Shown piece after piece: positions 1 to 7,685 of a stretch of 64,000 nt of DNA. Each line of letters opens with the position of its first letter. Position 1 is the first letter of the stretch. Origin of the DNA: Roseateles hydrophilus (GTDB lineage Bacteria > Pseudomonadota > Gammaproteobacteria > Burkholderiales > Burkholderiaceae_C); NCBI RefSeq assembly GCF_026712245.1, contig NZ_JAPPUY010000003.1, forward strand, positions 186,001-250,000, in the 5' to 3' direction. A model generated the notes under the pieces. It saw only the letters and a list, made by a program, of their open reading frames with translations, was not told where the DNA came from and did not search any database. The position numbers and the translations under genes are program-made.

Positions 1-145
1 ACTTGATGGAGGCGGTGTTGGCCGTGCGCCATTCGCTCTCGGCACCCACCTGGGAGAAGCCCATGGTCAACGGCGCGGCCAGCGCGGCGAAGGCAGGCAG
101 GGACAGCGCAGCTGCGATCAGCGCGCGGCGGGCAACGAGTTTCAT
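1..145 (-). CDS. YtfQ-like sugar ABC transporter substrate-binding protein (partial, N-terminus only)
   Basis: Only the first 48 codons lie in the window; the gene continues past base 1. The start is an ATG at 143-145 preceded by a CGGAGAC ribosome binding site. A signal peptide of about 22 residues ends AALAA, and the mature protein begins PLTMGFSQVGAESEWR, which closely matches the start of E. coli YtfQ (galactofuranose/arabinofuranose-binding protein). It would be periplasmic and deliver a furanose or pentose to an ABC importer whose other genes should lie to the left. It follows GH127 on the same strand and has its own promoter of the type shared across the arabinose island, which supports L-arabinose as a ligand. 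The ligand is inference. Confidence 0.8.
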   Translation of the reverse strand, partial: MKLVARRALIAAALSLPAFAALAAPLTMGFSQVGAESEWRTANTASIK

Positions 146-170
146 GGGTTTGTCTCCGGGTTGTGGGGCG

Positions 171-206
171 ATGCTAGGAAGGGCGGCGATGCAGCGCAAT
201 GACATT
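171..206 (-). promoter_or_regulatory. Predicted promoter of ytfQ-like gene with shared arabinose-island box
   Basis: Read on the minus strand, a -35-like TTGCGC (194-199) and a -10-like TAGCAT (171-176) are separated by 17 bp. An AATGTCATTG box (197-206) overlaps the -35. The same arrangement occurs upstream of three other genes of the island (4272-4308, 9496-9531, 13617-13653). Confidence 0.55.
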
Positions 207-231
207 TCCGCTCCTGGCGATATCCAATTCG

Positions 232-2586
232 TTATCGAAGCAGGCGCAAGCCGTACAAGCCACCGGCGATGGAGCCGGGCTGGGCGACGAACTTGACCTC
301 CAGCTTGCCGCCGGCGGCCTGCACCAGCGCAGCGGGCAGCGCGAAGTCGCGCGTGTAGATCTCCTCGCGGCTGGCGTCCGAGGCGAGCTCGATGTCGGCC
401 ACGTGCTGGCCGTTGAGCTGCAGCGCGAAGCGCCGCCCGGCGTCACGCGTGGAGAAGCTCAGGCGCAGCACGCGGGCCTCGGTCTTGGGGTCGTTCAGCA
501 CATAGCTGAACCACTGCCTGGCATGGCGCCAGCGGCCGGCCGGGGCGATGCCGTTCTCGGCGCCCTCGCCCTTGAAGAAGTGGTCGGACTCGGGCTGCTG
601 CTCGCCGGGGGCGACCTGGTCGATGGTCTGCGCATCCAGCGCCAGCCGGGCTTGCTCGGCCTGGGCGAGCTCGGCGCGGAGCAGGCTCTGCCGGGCCGGC
701 GTGCTGCGGCCCCAATAGAGCATGTAGCGGGAATCGTGCAGGCGGAAGAAGGGGATGAGCTGCAGGCGGTCGGCGCCGGGGCGACCCTGGATGAGGCCGG
801 GCGCGGTGAACGTCAGCGGCTGGCCGGGCACGGCGCGGAAGCGGCGCACGAAGTCGGCCTTGTCGCTGACGAAGACGGGCGCCGCGTCCTGCGGGCAGAC
901 GGCGCCGTGCGCGATGTGGCCCATGCGCGAGGCGTCAGCACGGAAGTTCAGCGTCTCGCCGGGCTGCGGCGTCTTGGCGGCCAGCACGATGGGGCCGTGC
1001 AGCACGGCGACGTAGTTCGTCAGCCCGGGCATGGGCTCCAGCGTCGTGCGCATGGGCAGCTCGACGTCGACGGTGTCCCCGCGCTGCCAGGTGCGGCTCA
1101 GCGTGACGAAGCCGCCGGGCCGGGCCGTCAGCGTCACCGGCTTGCCGTTGAGCTTGAGCTTCAGCGCGCCAGGTGCCACCCAGCCGGGGTAGCGCAGCTT
1201 CAGCACGAAGCGGCCCGTGCCGTCCACCGTCAGCCGCGTGCGCGACTCGTCGGGGAAGCGGGTGGCCTGGGTCAGCTGGATGCCGCGCTCGCGCCAGTCC
1301 AGCGTGGACGCAACGAAGAGGTTGACGAACAGCGTGTCGCCGTCGTGCGCGTAGATGAACTCGCCATGCCGCGCATGGCTCTCGATGCCGGAGCCCACGC
1401 AGCACCACATGCCCTCGTGCACCTGCGAGTAGACGCGGTAGTGCTGCGGCCGCATGGGCGTGAAGTAGACGAAGCCGCCCTGCGGGTGCTGGGACGCGAG
1501 GATGTGGTTGTAGAGCGTGCGCTCGTAGTAGTCCGCATAGCGGCCGGTCTCGGGCGCGGCCTGGGCCAGCAGCGCTGTCAGCTTCAGCATGTTGTAGCTG
1601 TTGCAGGTCTCCGGCCCTTCCACCTCGTTCAGCATGGGCTTGAAGTCGGTGTCGGGGTGGAAGTGCTCCTTGACGCTGTTGCCGCCGATGGCCACCGAGC
1701 GCTTGTCCACCACGGTGCGCCAGAAGAACTCGGCCGCCTGGCGGCCTTCGGGCTCCTCGGTGAGCTGCGCGATGCGCGCGAAGCCGATGACCTTGGGGAT
1801 CTGCGTGTTGGCGTGCAGGCCGGTCAGCTTGTCCTGGCTGCTGGCGAGCGGCTGCAGCACGGCCTGGTGCGAGAAGCGCCGCGCCAGCGCCAGGTAGCGC
1901 AGGTCGCCGGTCATCTGCGCCACGTCGGCCAGCACCTCGTTCATGCCGCCGTGCTCAGCCCGCAGCATGTCCTGCATCTGCGCGTCGGTCAGCGGCGTGG
2001 TCAGGCGCAGCGCCCAGTCGGACAGCTTGACCAGCATGGCCTTGGCGTCGGCATGGCCGGTGTGCACCCAGGCGTCGCGCAGACCCGCGAACATCTTGTG
2101 GACGTTGTACCAGGGCACCCAGCGGCCGTTGACGGAGAAGCTGTCGACCTTGAGCTGACCGGCGCCGACCTCGCCCCAGGCCTTGCCGCCGTCCGGAATG
2201 CCGCCGAGGTAGCCGGTGCCCAGCGCGTCCTGGCAGCGCTTGAGTTCGGCGATGACGTAGTCCAGCCGCTGACGGGCCTGCGCGTCGCCAGTGGAGGCCA
2301 CCATCAGCGCCAGCGCCGACAGGTAGTGCCCGCCCATGTGGCCGTCCAGGCCCGTGGACTCCCAGTTGCCGTAGCTGGGCGACTTCGCCGGCAGGCCGGC
2401 CTCGCGCAGAAAGGGCGCGAGCAGCCGGTCGGCGTCCAGCGCCAGCAGGTACTGCAGGTTGGTGGCCTGGGCCTGCTGGAAGGGGCCGTCCTGCAGCCGC
2501 ACGCGGTCCAGCGCAAAGAGCTGCGTCGCCGCGCCAGCCGCATGGGCACAAAGCACGAGGGCCAGCGAGGCGAGCAGCCGACCCAT
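232..2586 (-). CDS. GH127 beta-L-arabinofuranosidase (DUF1680 family)
   Basis: Predicted 784-residue exported glycosidase removing beta-L-arabinofuranose from arabinosides such as those on plant hydroxyproline-rich proteins. The start at 2586 gives a clear signal peptide (MGRLLASLALVLCAHAAGA); an in-frame extension to 2799 would overlap the upstream GH43 gene and lacks a signal peptide, so it was rejected. The GH127 metal and catalytic cysteine set is present: Glu326-x-Cys328 in GPETCNSYN, then Cys395-Cys396 in MWCCVGSGIE. These correspond to the Glu/Cys zinc ligands and cysteine nucleophile of Bifidobacterium HypBA1. The gene lies between the endo-arabinanase and the ytfQ-like gene. The 128-bp gap before it holds three hairpins. 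Exact linkage specificity cannot be read from sequence; some GH127 members act on other sugars. Confidence 0.88.
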   Translation of the reverse strand: MGRLLASLALVLCAHAAGAATQLFALDRVRLQDGPFQQAQATNLQYLLALDADRLLAPFLREAGLPAKSPSYGNWESTGLDGHMGGHYLSALALMVASTGDAQARQRLDYVIAELKRCQDALGTGYLGGIPDGGKAWGEVGAGQLKVDSFSVNGRWVPWYNVHKMFAGLRDAWVHTGHADAKAMLVKLSDWALRLTTPLTDAQMQDMLRAEHGGMNEVLADVAQMTGDLRYLALARRFSHQAVLQPLASSQDKLTGLHANTQIPKVIGFARIAQLTEEPEGRQAAEFFWRTVVDKRSVAIGGNSVKEHFHPDTDFKPMLNEVEGPETCNSYNMLKLTALLAQAAPETGRYADYYERTLYNHILASQHPQGGFVYFTPMRPQHYRVYSQVHEGMWCCVGSGIESHARHGEFIYAHDGDTLFVNLFVASTLDWRERGIQLTQATRFPDESRTRLTVDGTGRFVLKLRYPGWVAPGALKLKLNGKPVTLTARPGGFVTLSRTWQRGDTVDVELPMRTTLEPMPGLTNYVAVLHGPIVLAAKTPQPGETLNFRADASRMGHIAHGAVCPQDAAPVFVSDKADFVRRFRAVPGQPLTFTAPGLIQGRPGADRLQLIPFFRLHDSRYMLYWGRSTPARQSLLRAELAQAEQARLALDAQTIDQVAPGEQQPESDHFFKGEGAENGIAPAGRWRHARQWFSYVLNDPKTEARVLRLSFSTRDAGRRFALQLNGQHVADIELASDASREEIYTRDFALPAALVQAAGGKLEVKFVAQPGSIAGGLYGLRLLR

Positions 2587-2634
2587 GAAGCTCGCGGGCC
2601 GAGCGCCGGGCCGCTCCCAAGCCGGCCCGCTCTG

Positions 2635-2704
2635 GCGATGTGCTTGCGGCTCAATGCCGCAAGCATCGCCGTCCCCGCGGGGGACCGGCCAAGGTCGCCC
2701 TTGG
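2635..2704. repeat. Cluster of three adjacent hairpins in the GH43-GH127 gap
   Basis: Three inverted repeats follow each other. The first is GCTTGCGGC/GCCGCAAGC with a TCAAT loop (2642-2664), extended by GCGAT/ATCGC (2635-2639 and 2665-2669) after a 2-nt bulge. The second is GTCCCC/GGGGAC (2671-2685). The third is CCAAGG/CCTTGG (2689-2704). None has a T-tract. They may stabilise or process mRNA between the two genes, or form a REP/BIME-like element. No second copy was noticed in the window. Confidence 0.5.
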
Positions 2705-2714
2705 ACGAGGGGCT

Positions 2715-4235
2715 TCACGTCCTGATCGCCCACAGCGACACCCCGCCCGCCGACAGCGCGCTGAAGCTCACGACAAAGGCGCTGGCGTTGGTGTTCCACT
2801 GCCGGGACAGTACGCCCTTGTAGGTCGTGCCGCCGCTCACCACGCTGAGTTTGTTGGCGCCGTTGTGCGTCCAGGTGCCGGTCAGGCCGCCGCTCACGGT
2901 GCCGTCGGTGTTCAGCGTCACGTTGATGGAGCCCTTGGCCGCGGCCGCGATGTCCTTGCCGTGGTTGACCAGCTTGTAGCTGCCGGCCGCCTGCGCGGCA
3001 CTGACGTCGGCCGTCTGTGCGGGGCTCGCCAGGCTCAGCGGGGCGTAACGCAGCGGTGCGATGACGGGCCAGCCGTCCTCGTTCAGGTGCATCTCGTGCA
3101 CGCGGATCTCATGCGCCTCGCCCATGCCGGGGAAGCGCGTGTGGAAGATCATGAAGAGCTGGCCCGTGGCCGCATCCAGGTAGGCCGAGTTGTGGCCAGG
3201 CGAGATGTAGCCCAGTGCCGTGCCGGTCTCGCCGCTGGCATTGGCGAACTGGTGGGCACCCATCAGCTTCATGCCGTGCGGCGCGATGCTGGCGTCGTCG
3301 AAGAAGGTGCCGGCCGCGCCCTTCACGGTGGACATGTCCTTGCCGGCGCCGTCCACATAGGGGCCGTCGGGCGACAGCGAGCGTGCCACGCGCACGTTGT
3401 AGCCGCCGTCGGTACCGGCGCCCAGGCCGCCGAAGGAGACGAACAGGTAGTAGTACTTCGTGGCCGGGCTGTACAGCACATAGGCGCCCTCGATGCGCGC
3501 ATGGTTGCCGCCCATCAGATGCTTGCCGTAGCCCTGGCCGGCCAGCGGCAGGCCGGTCGTCGCGTTGAGCTGCAGGATGAAGATGCCGCCCGAGTACGAG
3601 CCGTAGATCATCCACAGCTTGCCCGTCGCGTCGGGGAAGACCGAGGGGTCGACGACGTTGGGGTGGATGTTGGCGTTGTAGGTGCTGCCGTCCTCGCTGG
3701 CGCCGGCCATGCCGGACTTCAGCAGCAGCTGCTTGTTGACGTAGGGCCCGTCGACCTTGTCGGCCACGGCGATGCCCAGCGCCGACAGCGGCGAGTCGCC
3801 CTTGCAGGCGCAGTAGTACATGTAGAACTTGCCGTCGGCCAGCTTGGTGACGTCGGGCGCCCACAGCGTGTCGGTCTTGGCCCAGGCCAGCGCCTCGGCC
3901 AGCTCGGTCGTCACCTTGTTGCCGAAGATGGGGTTGGCGTTGTTGACGCCGTCGCCGATCTTGGTCCAGTTCATCAGGTCCGTCGTCTTGGCGGCCGCGA
4001 GGTGCGAGCCGAAGACGTAGAACGTGCCGTCGGCCTTGATGACGGAGGGGTCATGCACCCCAGCGTTGCCGAATGTCAGCGCCGTCTGCGTCGGGTTGCT
4101 CGGCGTGGGCGTGACGACGGGGGGCGTCGCGACGGGCGGGGTGGTGGCGCTGCTGCCACCGCCGCCGCCACCACAGGCGGTCAGGGCGAGGGCGGCCGAG
4201 CCGGCGAGGAAGTCGCGGCGGTTGTGAAGGGCCAT
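2715..4235 (-). CDS. GH43 arabinan endo-1,5-alpha-L-arabinosidase, Tat lipoprotein
   Basis: 506 residues. The N-terminus carries a twin-arginine motif (NRRDFL, Arg6-Arg7) and a lipobox ending in Cys21 (LTAC), followed by a Gly/Ser/Pro/Thr linker to about residue 50, so it should be a Tat-exported lipoprotein. The GH43 five-bladed propeller shows the catalytic base Asp62 (VHDPSVI), the pKa-modulating Asp196 (VVDPSVF) and the general acid Glu249 (HARIEGAY). Residues of about 418-506 look like the beta-barrel domain found C-terminal in endo-arabinanases (GH43_C). It would cut the arabinan backbone at the cell surface, supplying oligosaccharides to the TonB receptor and to GH51/GH127. It is preceded by its own promoter of the island type and by the GH51 terminator. 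Confidence 0.9.
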   Translation of the reverse strand: MALHNRRDFLAGSAALALTACGGGGGGSSATTPPVATPPVVTPTPSNPTQTALTFGNAGVHDPSVIKADGTFYVFGSHLAAAKTTDLMNWTKIGDGVNNANPIFGNKVTTELAEALAWAKTDTLWAPDVTKLADGKFYMYYCACKGDSPLSALGIAVADKVDGPYVNKQLLLKSGMAGASEDGSTYNANIHPNVVDPSVFPDATGKLWMIYGSYSGGIFILQLNATTGLPLAGQGYGKHLMGGNHARIEGAYVLYSPATKYYYLFVSFGGLGAGTDGGYNVRVARSLSPDGPYVDGAGKDMSTVKGAAGTFFDDASIAPHGMKLMGAHQFANASGETGTALGYISPGHNSAYLDAATGQLFMIFHTRFPGMGEAHEIRVHEMHLNEDGWPVIAPLRYAPLSLASPAQTADVSAAQAAGSYKLVNHGKDIAAAAKGSINVTLNTDGTVSGGLTGTWTHNGANKLSVVSGGTTYKGVLSRQWNTNASAFVVSFSALSAGGVSLWAIRT

Positions 4236-4271
4236 GTCAATGTCTCCGGGTCTGGTTGTTCTGGCGCGCGC

Positions 4272-4308
4272 AGCCTAGGGGCCAGGGCTGCAGCGCACCA
4301 ATGACATT
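4272..4308 (-). promoter_or_regulatory. Predicted promoter of the GH43 endo-arabinanase with shared box
   Basis: On the minus strand, AATGTCATTG (4299-4308) overlaps a -35-like TTGGTG (4296-4301), followed after 18 bp by TAGGCT (4272-4277). The box is identical over 10 bases to the one upstream of the ytfQ-like gene. It lies downstream of the GH51 terminator, consistent with a fresh start of transcription. Confidence 0.55.
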
Positions 4309-4364
4309 GCAGGCGCGGTCGATCCTGGTTTTGATATGCCCCATGCGGGGCACGCACGCAGCGC

Positions 4365-4400
4365 AAAGCCTGGGCCAACAACATGGCGGGCCCAGGCTTT
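4365..4400 (-). terminator. Terminator-like inverted repeat after GH51
   Basis: A perfect 12-bp inverted repeat, AAAGCCTGGGCC (4365-4376) and GGCCCAGGCTTT (4389-4400), with a 12-nt loop. A/T triplets flank the stem on both sides, so it could act in either direction. It sits 39 bp beyond the GH51 stop codon. Confidence 0.65.
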
Positions 4401-4438
4401 CTCAGGTCGGCAGGAGGTGCTTGCCGAGGGGCTGGCGA

Positions 4439-5983
4439 TCAGCCCTCGACCGCCACCACAACGATGGACTTGGCCGGCAGCTTGATCGTCAGCTTGCCGT
4501 CCGTGGCCTTGGCCTCGAAGGGCTGCGGCACGACCTGCGCGGCCTTGCCCAGCTCGTTCTGCGCGTCCATGGCGCCAGCCGTCAACACCTGGCCCTTGAC
4601 GGTCTTGGGCGCGCCCGCGCCGACCTGCAGGTCCAGCTCTGCCGCCTGCGTGGCGTTGGCGTTCACCAGGCCCACGTAGAGCTTGCCGTCCTTGGCGCGG
4701 CCGGCCGTCACGGACAGGCCCGGCATCTCGAACTTGTCGTGCTTGTAGACGGGGTTGTTCTCGATCTTGACGGGCAGCGAGGTCGCGTCCTGGAAGGGCG
4801 TATAGAGCTTGAACGCGTGGTAGGTCGGCGTCAGCACCAGCTTGTCCTTGCTGGTCAGGATCATGGCCTGCAGCACGTTGACCATCTGGGCCACGTTGCT
4901 CATCTTCACGCGCTCCGCATGGCTGTGGAACACGTGGAAGTGCAGCGCCGCCAGCAGCGCGTCACGCAGCGTGTTGCGCTGGACCAGGAAGCCGGGGTTG
5001 CTGCCGGGCTCGGGGTCGTACCAGCTGCCCCACTCGTCGAAGTAGATGGCGAGCTTCTTGGCCGGGTCGTTCTTGTCGAGGATGACGCGGCTCTTGGCCA
5101 GCGTGTCGTCGATCTTCTTGACCTGCGACAGCATGGAGATCCACTCAGCCTCGGGGAAGCCGGCGGCCGCGCCCTTGCCTTCCCACTTGCCGCTGGGGAA
5201 GGTGTAGGCGTGGTGGGCAATGCCGTCGAAGTTGTGCTTGACGTTCTTGCTCAGCACCTCGGTCCAGGTGGTGTCGACATCGTTGCCGCCGCTGGCGATG
5301 AACTGCGGGCGGTTGTGGGCCGGCGTCTTCAGGAAGGTGGCCCAGTGGCGATACAGGTCGGCGTAGTACTCGGGGCGCATGTTGCCGCCGCAGCCCCAGG
5401 TCTCGTTGCCCAGCGCGTAGTAGTGCACGCGGAAGGGCTTGTCGCGGCCGTTCTTGCGGCGCTGCTCGACGATGGTGGCATTGCCCTCGCCGGTCATGTA
5501 CTCCAGCCACTCGGCCGCTTCCTGCGGCGTTCCGGTGCCCATGTTGGCGTTCACGTAGGCCTCGGCGCCCAGTTGCTCGACGAGGTCGAAGAACTCGTGC
5601 GTGCCGACGGCATTGTTCTCGGGCACGCCGCCCCAGTGGGTGTTGACCTTGACCGGACGCTTGTTGCGGGGGCCGATGCCGTCACGCCAGTGGTACTCGT
5701 CGGCAAAGCAGCCGCCGGGCCAGCGCACCAGCGGCACCTTCAGGTCCTTGAGCGCCGCGACAACGTCCTTGCGCCAGCCGCGCACGTTGGGGATCTTGCT
5801 CTCGGGGCCCACCCACATGCCTTCGTAGATGCCGGTGCCGAGGTGCTCGGCGAACTGGCCATAGATGTTGCGGTGGATGACGGGGCCCGGCTGGTCGGCG
5901 CTGACGACGACCTTGATGTCGGCGGCCAGCGCACCTGCGCTCACCGCCAGCATGGCCGCGAGGGCCAGCAGTGGTTTCTTCAT
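4439..5983 (-). CDS. GH51 alpha-L-arabinofuranosidase (exported)
   Basis: 514 residues from the ATG at 5983, which has an AGGAGAC ribosome binding site and opens a Sec signal peptide ending GALA-A (residues 1-20). The GH51 clan-A barrel shows the acid/base Glu194 in GNETWG and the nucleophile Glu317 in YFDEWG. A C-terminal beta-sandwich of about residues 430-514 completes the family architecture. It would release alpha-L-arabinofuranose from arabinan or arabino-oligosaccharides in the periplasm or outside. Many GH51 enzymes are cytoplasmic, so the signal peptide is notable. It follows the semialdehyde dehydrogenase after a 102-bp gap holding a strong hairpin, and is closed by a 12-bp-stem terminator. 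Confidence 0.92.
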   Translation of the reverse strand: MKKPLLALAAMLAVSAGALAADIKVVVSADQPGPVIHRNIYGQFAEHLGTGIYEGMWVGPESKIPNVRGWRKDVVAALKDLKVPLVRWPGGCFADEYHWRDGIGPRNKRPVKVNTHWGGVPENNAVGTHEFFDLVEQLGAEAYVNANMGTGTPQEAAEWLEYMTGEGNATIVEQRRKNGRDKPFRVHYYALGNETWGCGGNMRPEYYADLYRHWATFLKTPAHNRPQFIASGGNDVDTTWTEVLSKNVKHNFDGIAHHAYTFPSGKWEGKGAAAGFPEAEWISMLSQVKKIDDTLAKSRVILDKNDPAKKLAIYFDEWGSWYDPEPGSNPGFLVQRNTLRDALLAALHFHVFHSHAERVKMSNVAQMVNVLQAMILTSKDKLVLTPTYHAFKLYTPFQDATSLPVKIENNPVYKHDKFEMPGLSVTAGRAKDGKLYVGLVNANATQAAELDLQVGAGAPKTVKGQVLTAGAMDAQNELGKAAQVVPQPFEAKATDGKLTIKLPAKSIVVVAVEG

Positions 5984-6056
5984 CTGTCTTGTCTCCTGAA
6001 TGTCGCGGTTCGAGTGATCTCCGACAGGCCCTGTGCCGGGCCCTTGTGTCTCTGGC

Positions 6057-6080
6057 GCTCGTGCGGTGGGGCGCACGAGC
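6057..6080 (-). other. Strong hairpin after the semialdehyde dehydrogenase stop
   Basis: A perfect 9-bp stem, GCTCGTGCG (6057-6065) and CGCACGAGC (6072-6080), with a 6-nt loop begins 6 bp past the stop codon of the dehydrogenase. No T-tract follows on the minus strand, so partial termination or 3'-end protection ahead of GH51 is more likely than full termination. Confidence 0.5.
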
Positions 6081-6085
6081 TGTCA

Positions 6086-7672
6086 TCAGTTCCGGGTCAG
6101 CGCGCCATCGCGGCGGCGCCAGACGCCGCGCTCGTTGGGCTCGCGCAGCACCGCCGGCAGCAGCGCGCGCGGCAGGTTCTGGTAGCTCACGGGGCGCAGG
6201 AAACGCTGGATGGCGGCCGTGCCGACCGAGCTACTGCGGCCGTCGCTGGTGGCCGGGAAGGGGCCGCCGTGCACCATGGCCGTCGACACCTCGACACCCG
6301 TCGGGAAGCCATTGGCCAGGATGCGGCCCACCTTGCGCTCCAGCGCGGGCAGCAGCGCGCGCGCGGCGGCGATGTCGGCCTCGTCGTCGTCCTGCAGCTG
6401 CAGCGTGGCGGTCAGCTGGCCTTCCAGGCCCTCGATGACGGCCAGCAGCTCGGCTTGATCCTCACAGGCCACCAGCAGCGACGTGGGGCCGAAGATCTCG
6501 GCGGACATCGCATGGTTGGCCAGGAAGGCCGCGCCGGTGGTCTTGAACAGGCTGGGCGCGCCCGTGCAGGCGGCGGATTCACCGCGCAGCAGCGCATCCA
6601 CCTGCGGCTGGCCGGCCAGGGCGGCCTCGCCGCGCTGGTAGGCGCCGGCGATGCCGGGGGTCAGCATGGTGGCGGCCGGCACGGGCTTGAGCGCCTCGGC
6701 CGCAGCAACGGCGAAGCGGTCGAAGTCGGCCCCGGCAATGCCCAGCACCAGGCCGGGGTTGGTGCAGAACTGGCCCACGCCCATCGTCAGCGAGGCCGCA
6801 AAGCCGGTCGCGATCTCGGCGCCACGGGCCTTGAGCGCACCGGGCAGCAGGATGGTGGGGTTGATGCTGCTCATCTCCGCGTAGACGGGGATGGGCTGCG
6901 GGCGCGCGGCGGCCACCGCCATCAGCGCCAGGCCGCCAGCGCGCGAGCCGGTGAAGCCCACCGCCTGGATGGCCGGGTGCTGCACGAGCGCCGTGCCGAT
7001 GTCATTGCCGTTGCCCGGCAGCAGCGCGAACACGCCGGCCGGCAGGCCCGACAGCTTGACGGCCTCGGCCACCGCACGACCGACGAGTTCCGACGTGCCG
7101 GGGTGGGCCGGGTGGCCCTTGACGACGACGGGGCAGCCGGCGGCCAACGCGGCGGCGGTGTCGCCACCGGCGACCGAGAAGGCCAGCGGGAAGTTGCTGG
7201 CACCGAACACGGCCACGGGGCCCACGCCGATGAAGCGCAGGCGCAGGTCCGGCCGCGGCGGCGTGCGCGTGGGCAGGGCGGTGTCGATGCGGGCGTCCTG
7301 CCAGCTGCCTTCGCGCAGCAGTTCGGCGAACAGCTTGAGCTGGTTCATCGTGCGGCCGCGCTCACCTTCCAGGCGGGCACGCGGCAGGCCGCTCTCGGCC
7401 ATGGCGCGCACGATGAGGTCGTCACCCAGCGCGAGGATCTGCGCAGCAATCAGGTCCAGGAAGTCGGCGCGCTCGTGGTCGCTGGTGGCGCGGAAAGCGT
7501 CGAACGCCGCATTGGCCAATTCGCAGGCCTGGGCGACCTGGGCGACGTCCACCGAGTGGAAGTCCGGGCCCAGCGCTTCGTTCTTGCTCGGGTCAAACGC
7601 CTGGAAGGCCGCGCCGTGGCCGCGCACGGCCTCGCCGCCGATCAGGGCCAGGCCGTGGATCGTGTTGCTCAT
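6086..7672 (-). CDS. 2-ketoglutarate semialdehyde dehydrogenase (2,5-dioxovalerate dehydrogenase)
   Basis: 528-residue aldehyde dehydrogenase oxidising 2-oxoglutarate semialdehyde to 2-oxoglutarate with NAD(P)+, the last step of non-phosphorylative pentose oxidation. The ATG at 7672 was chosen because it starts the conserved domain and lies 13 bp after the upstream gene. Catalytic residues are visible: Asn160 in FGASNFP, Lys185 in VVKGHP, Glu266 in YAEMSS and the nucleophile Cys303 in GQFCTNPG. The variants around the cysteine and glutamate are those of the KGSADH subfamily rather than generic betaine or succinic aldehyde dehydrogenases. It is cotranscribed with the L-arabinonate dehydratase, which fixes the pathway. 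The preceding 2-keto-3-deoxy-arabinonate dehydratase is not in the window. Confidence 0.9.
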   Translation of the reverse strand: MSNTIHGLALIGGEAVRGHGAAFQAFDPSKNEALGPDFHSVDVAQVAQACELANAAFDAFRATSDHERADFLDLIAAQILALGDDLIVRAMAESGLPRARLEGERGRTMNQLKLFAELLREGSWQDARIDTALPTRTPPRPDLRLRFIGVGPVAVFGASNFPLAFSVAGGDTAAALAAGCPVVVKGHPAHPGTSELVGRAVAEAVKLSGLPAGVFALLPGNGNDIGTALVQHPAIQAVGFTGSRAGGLALMAVAAARPQPIPVYAEMSSINPTILLPGALKARGAEIATGFAASLTMGVGQFCTNPGLVLGIAGADFDRFAVAAAEALKPVPAATMLTPGIAGAYQRGEAALAGQPQVDALLRGESAACTGAPSLFKTTGAAFLANHAMSAEIFGPTSLLVACEDQAELLAVIEGLEGQLTATLQLQDDDEADIAAARALLPALERKVGRILANGFPTGVEVSTAMVHGGPFPATSDGRSSSVGTAAIQRFLRPVSYQNLPRALLPAVLREPNERGVWRRRDGALTRN

Positions 7673-7685
7673 GGGAACCTCGGAA

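Noticed and set aside
199-2823. Long plus-strand frame of 874 codons opposite GH127
   Set aside because: A shadow of the minus-strand GH127 gene: no domain, no signal peptide, repetitive His/Val/Ala-rich composition typical of the complement of a high-GC gene.
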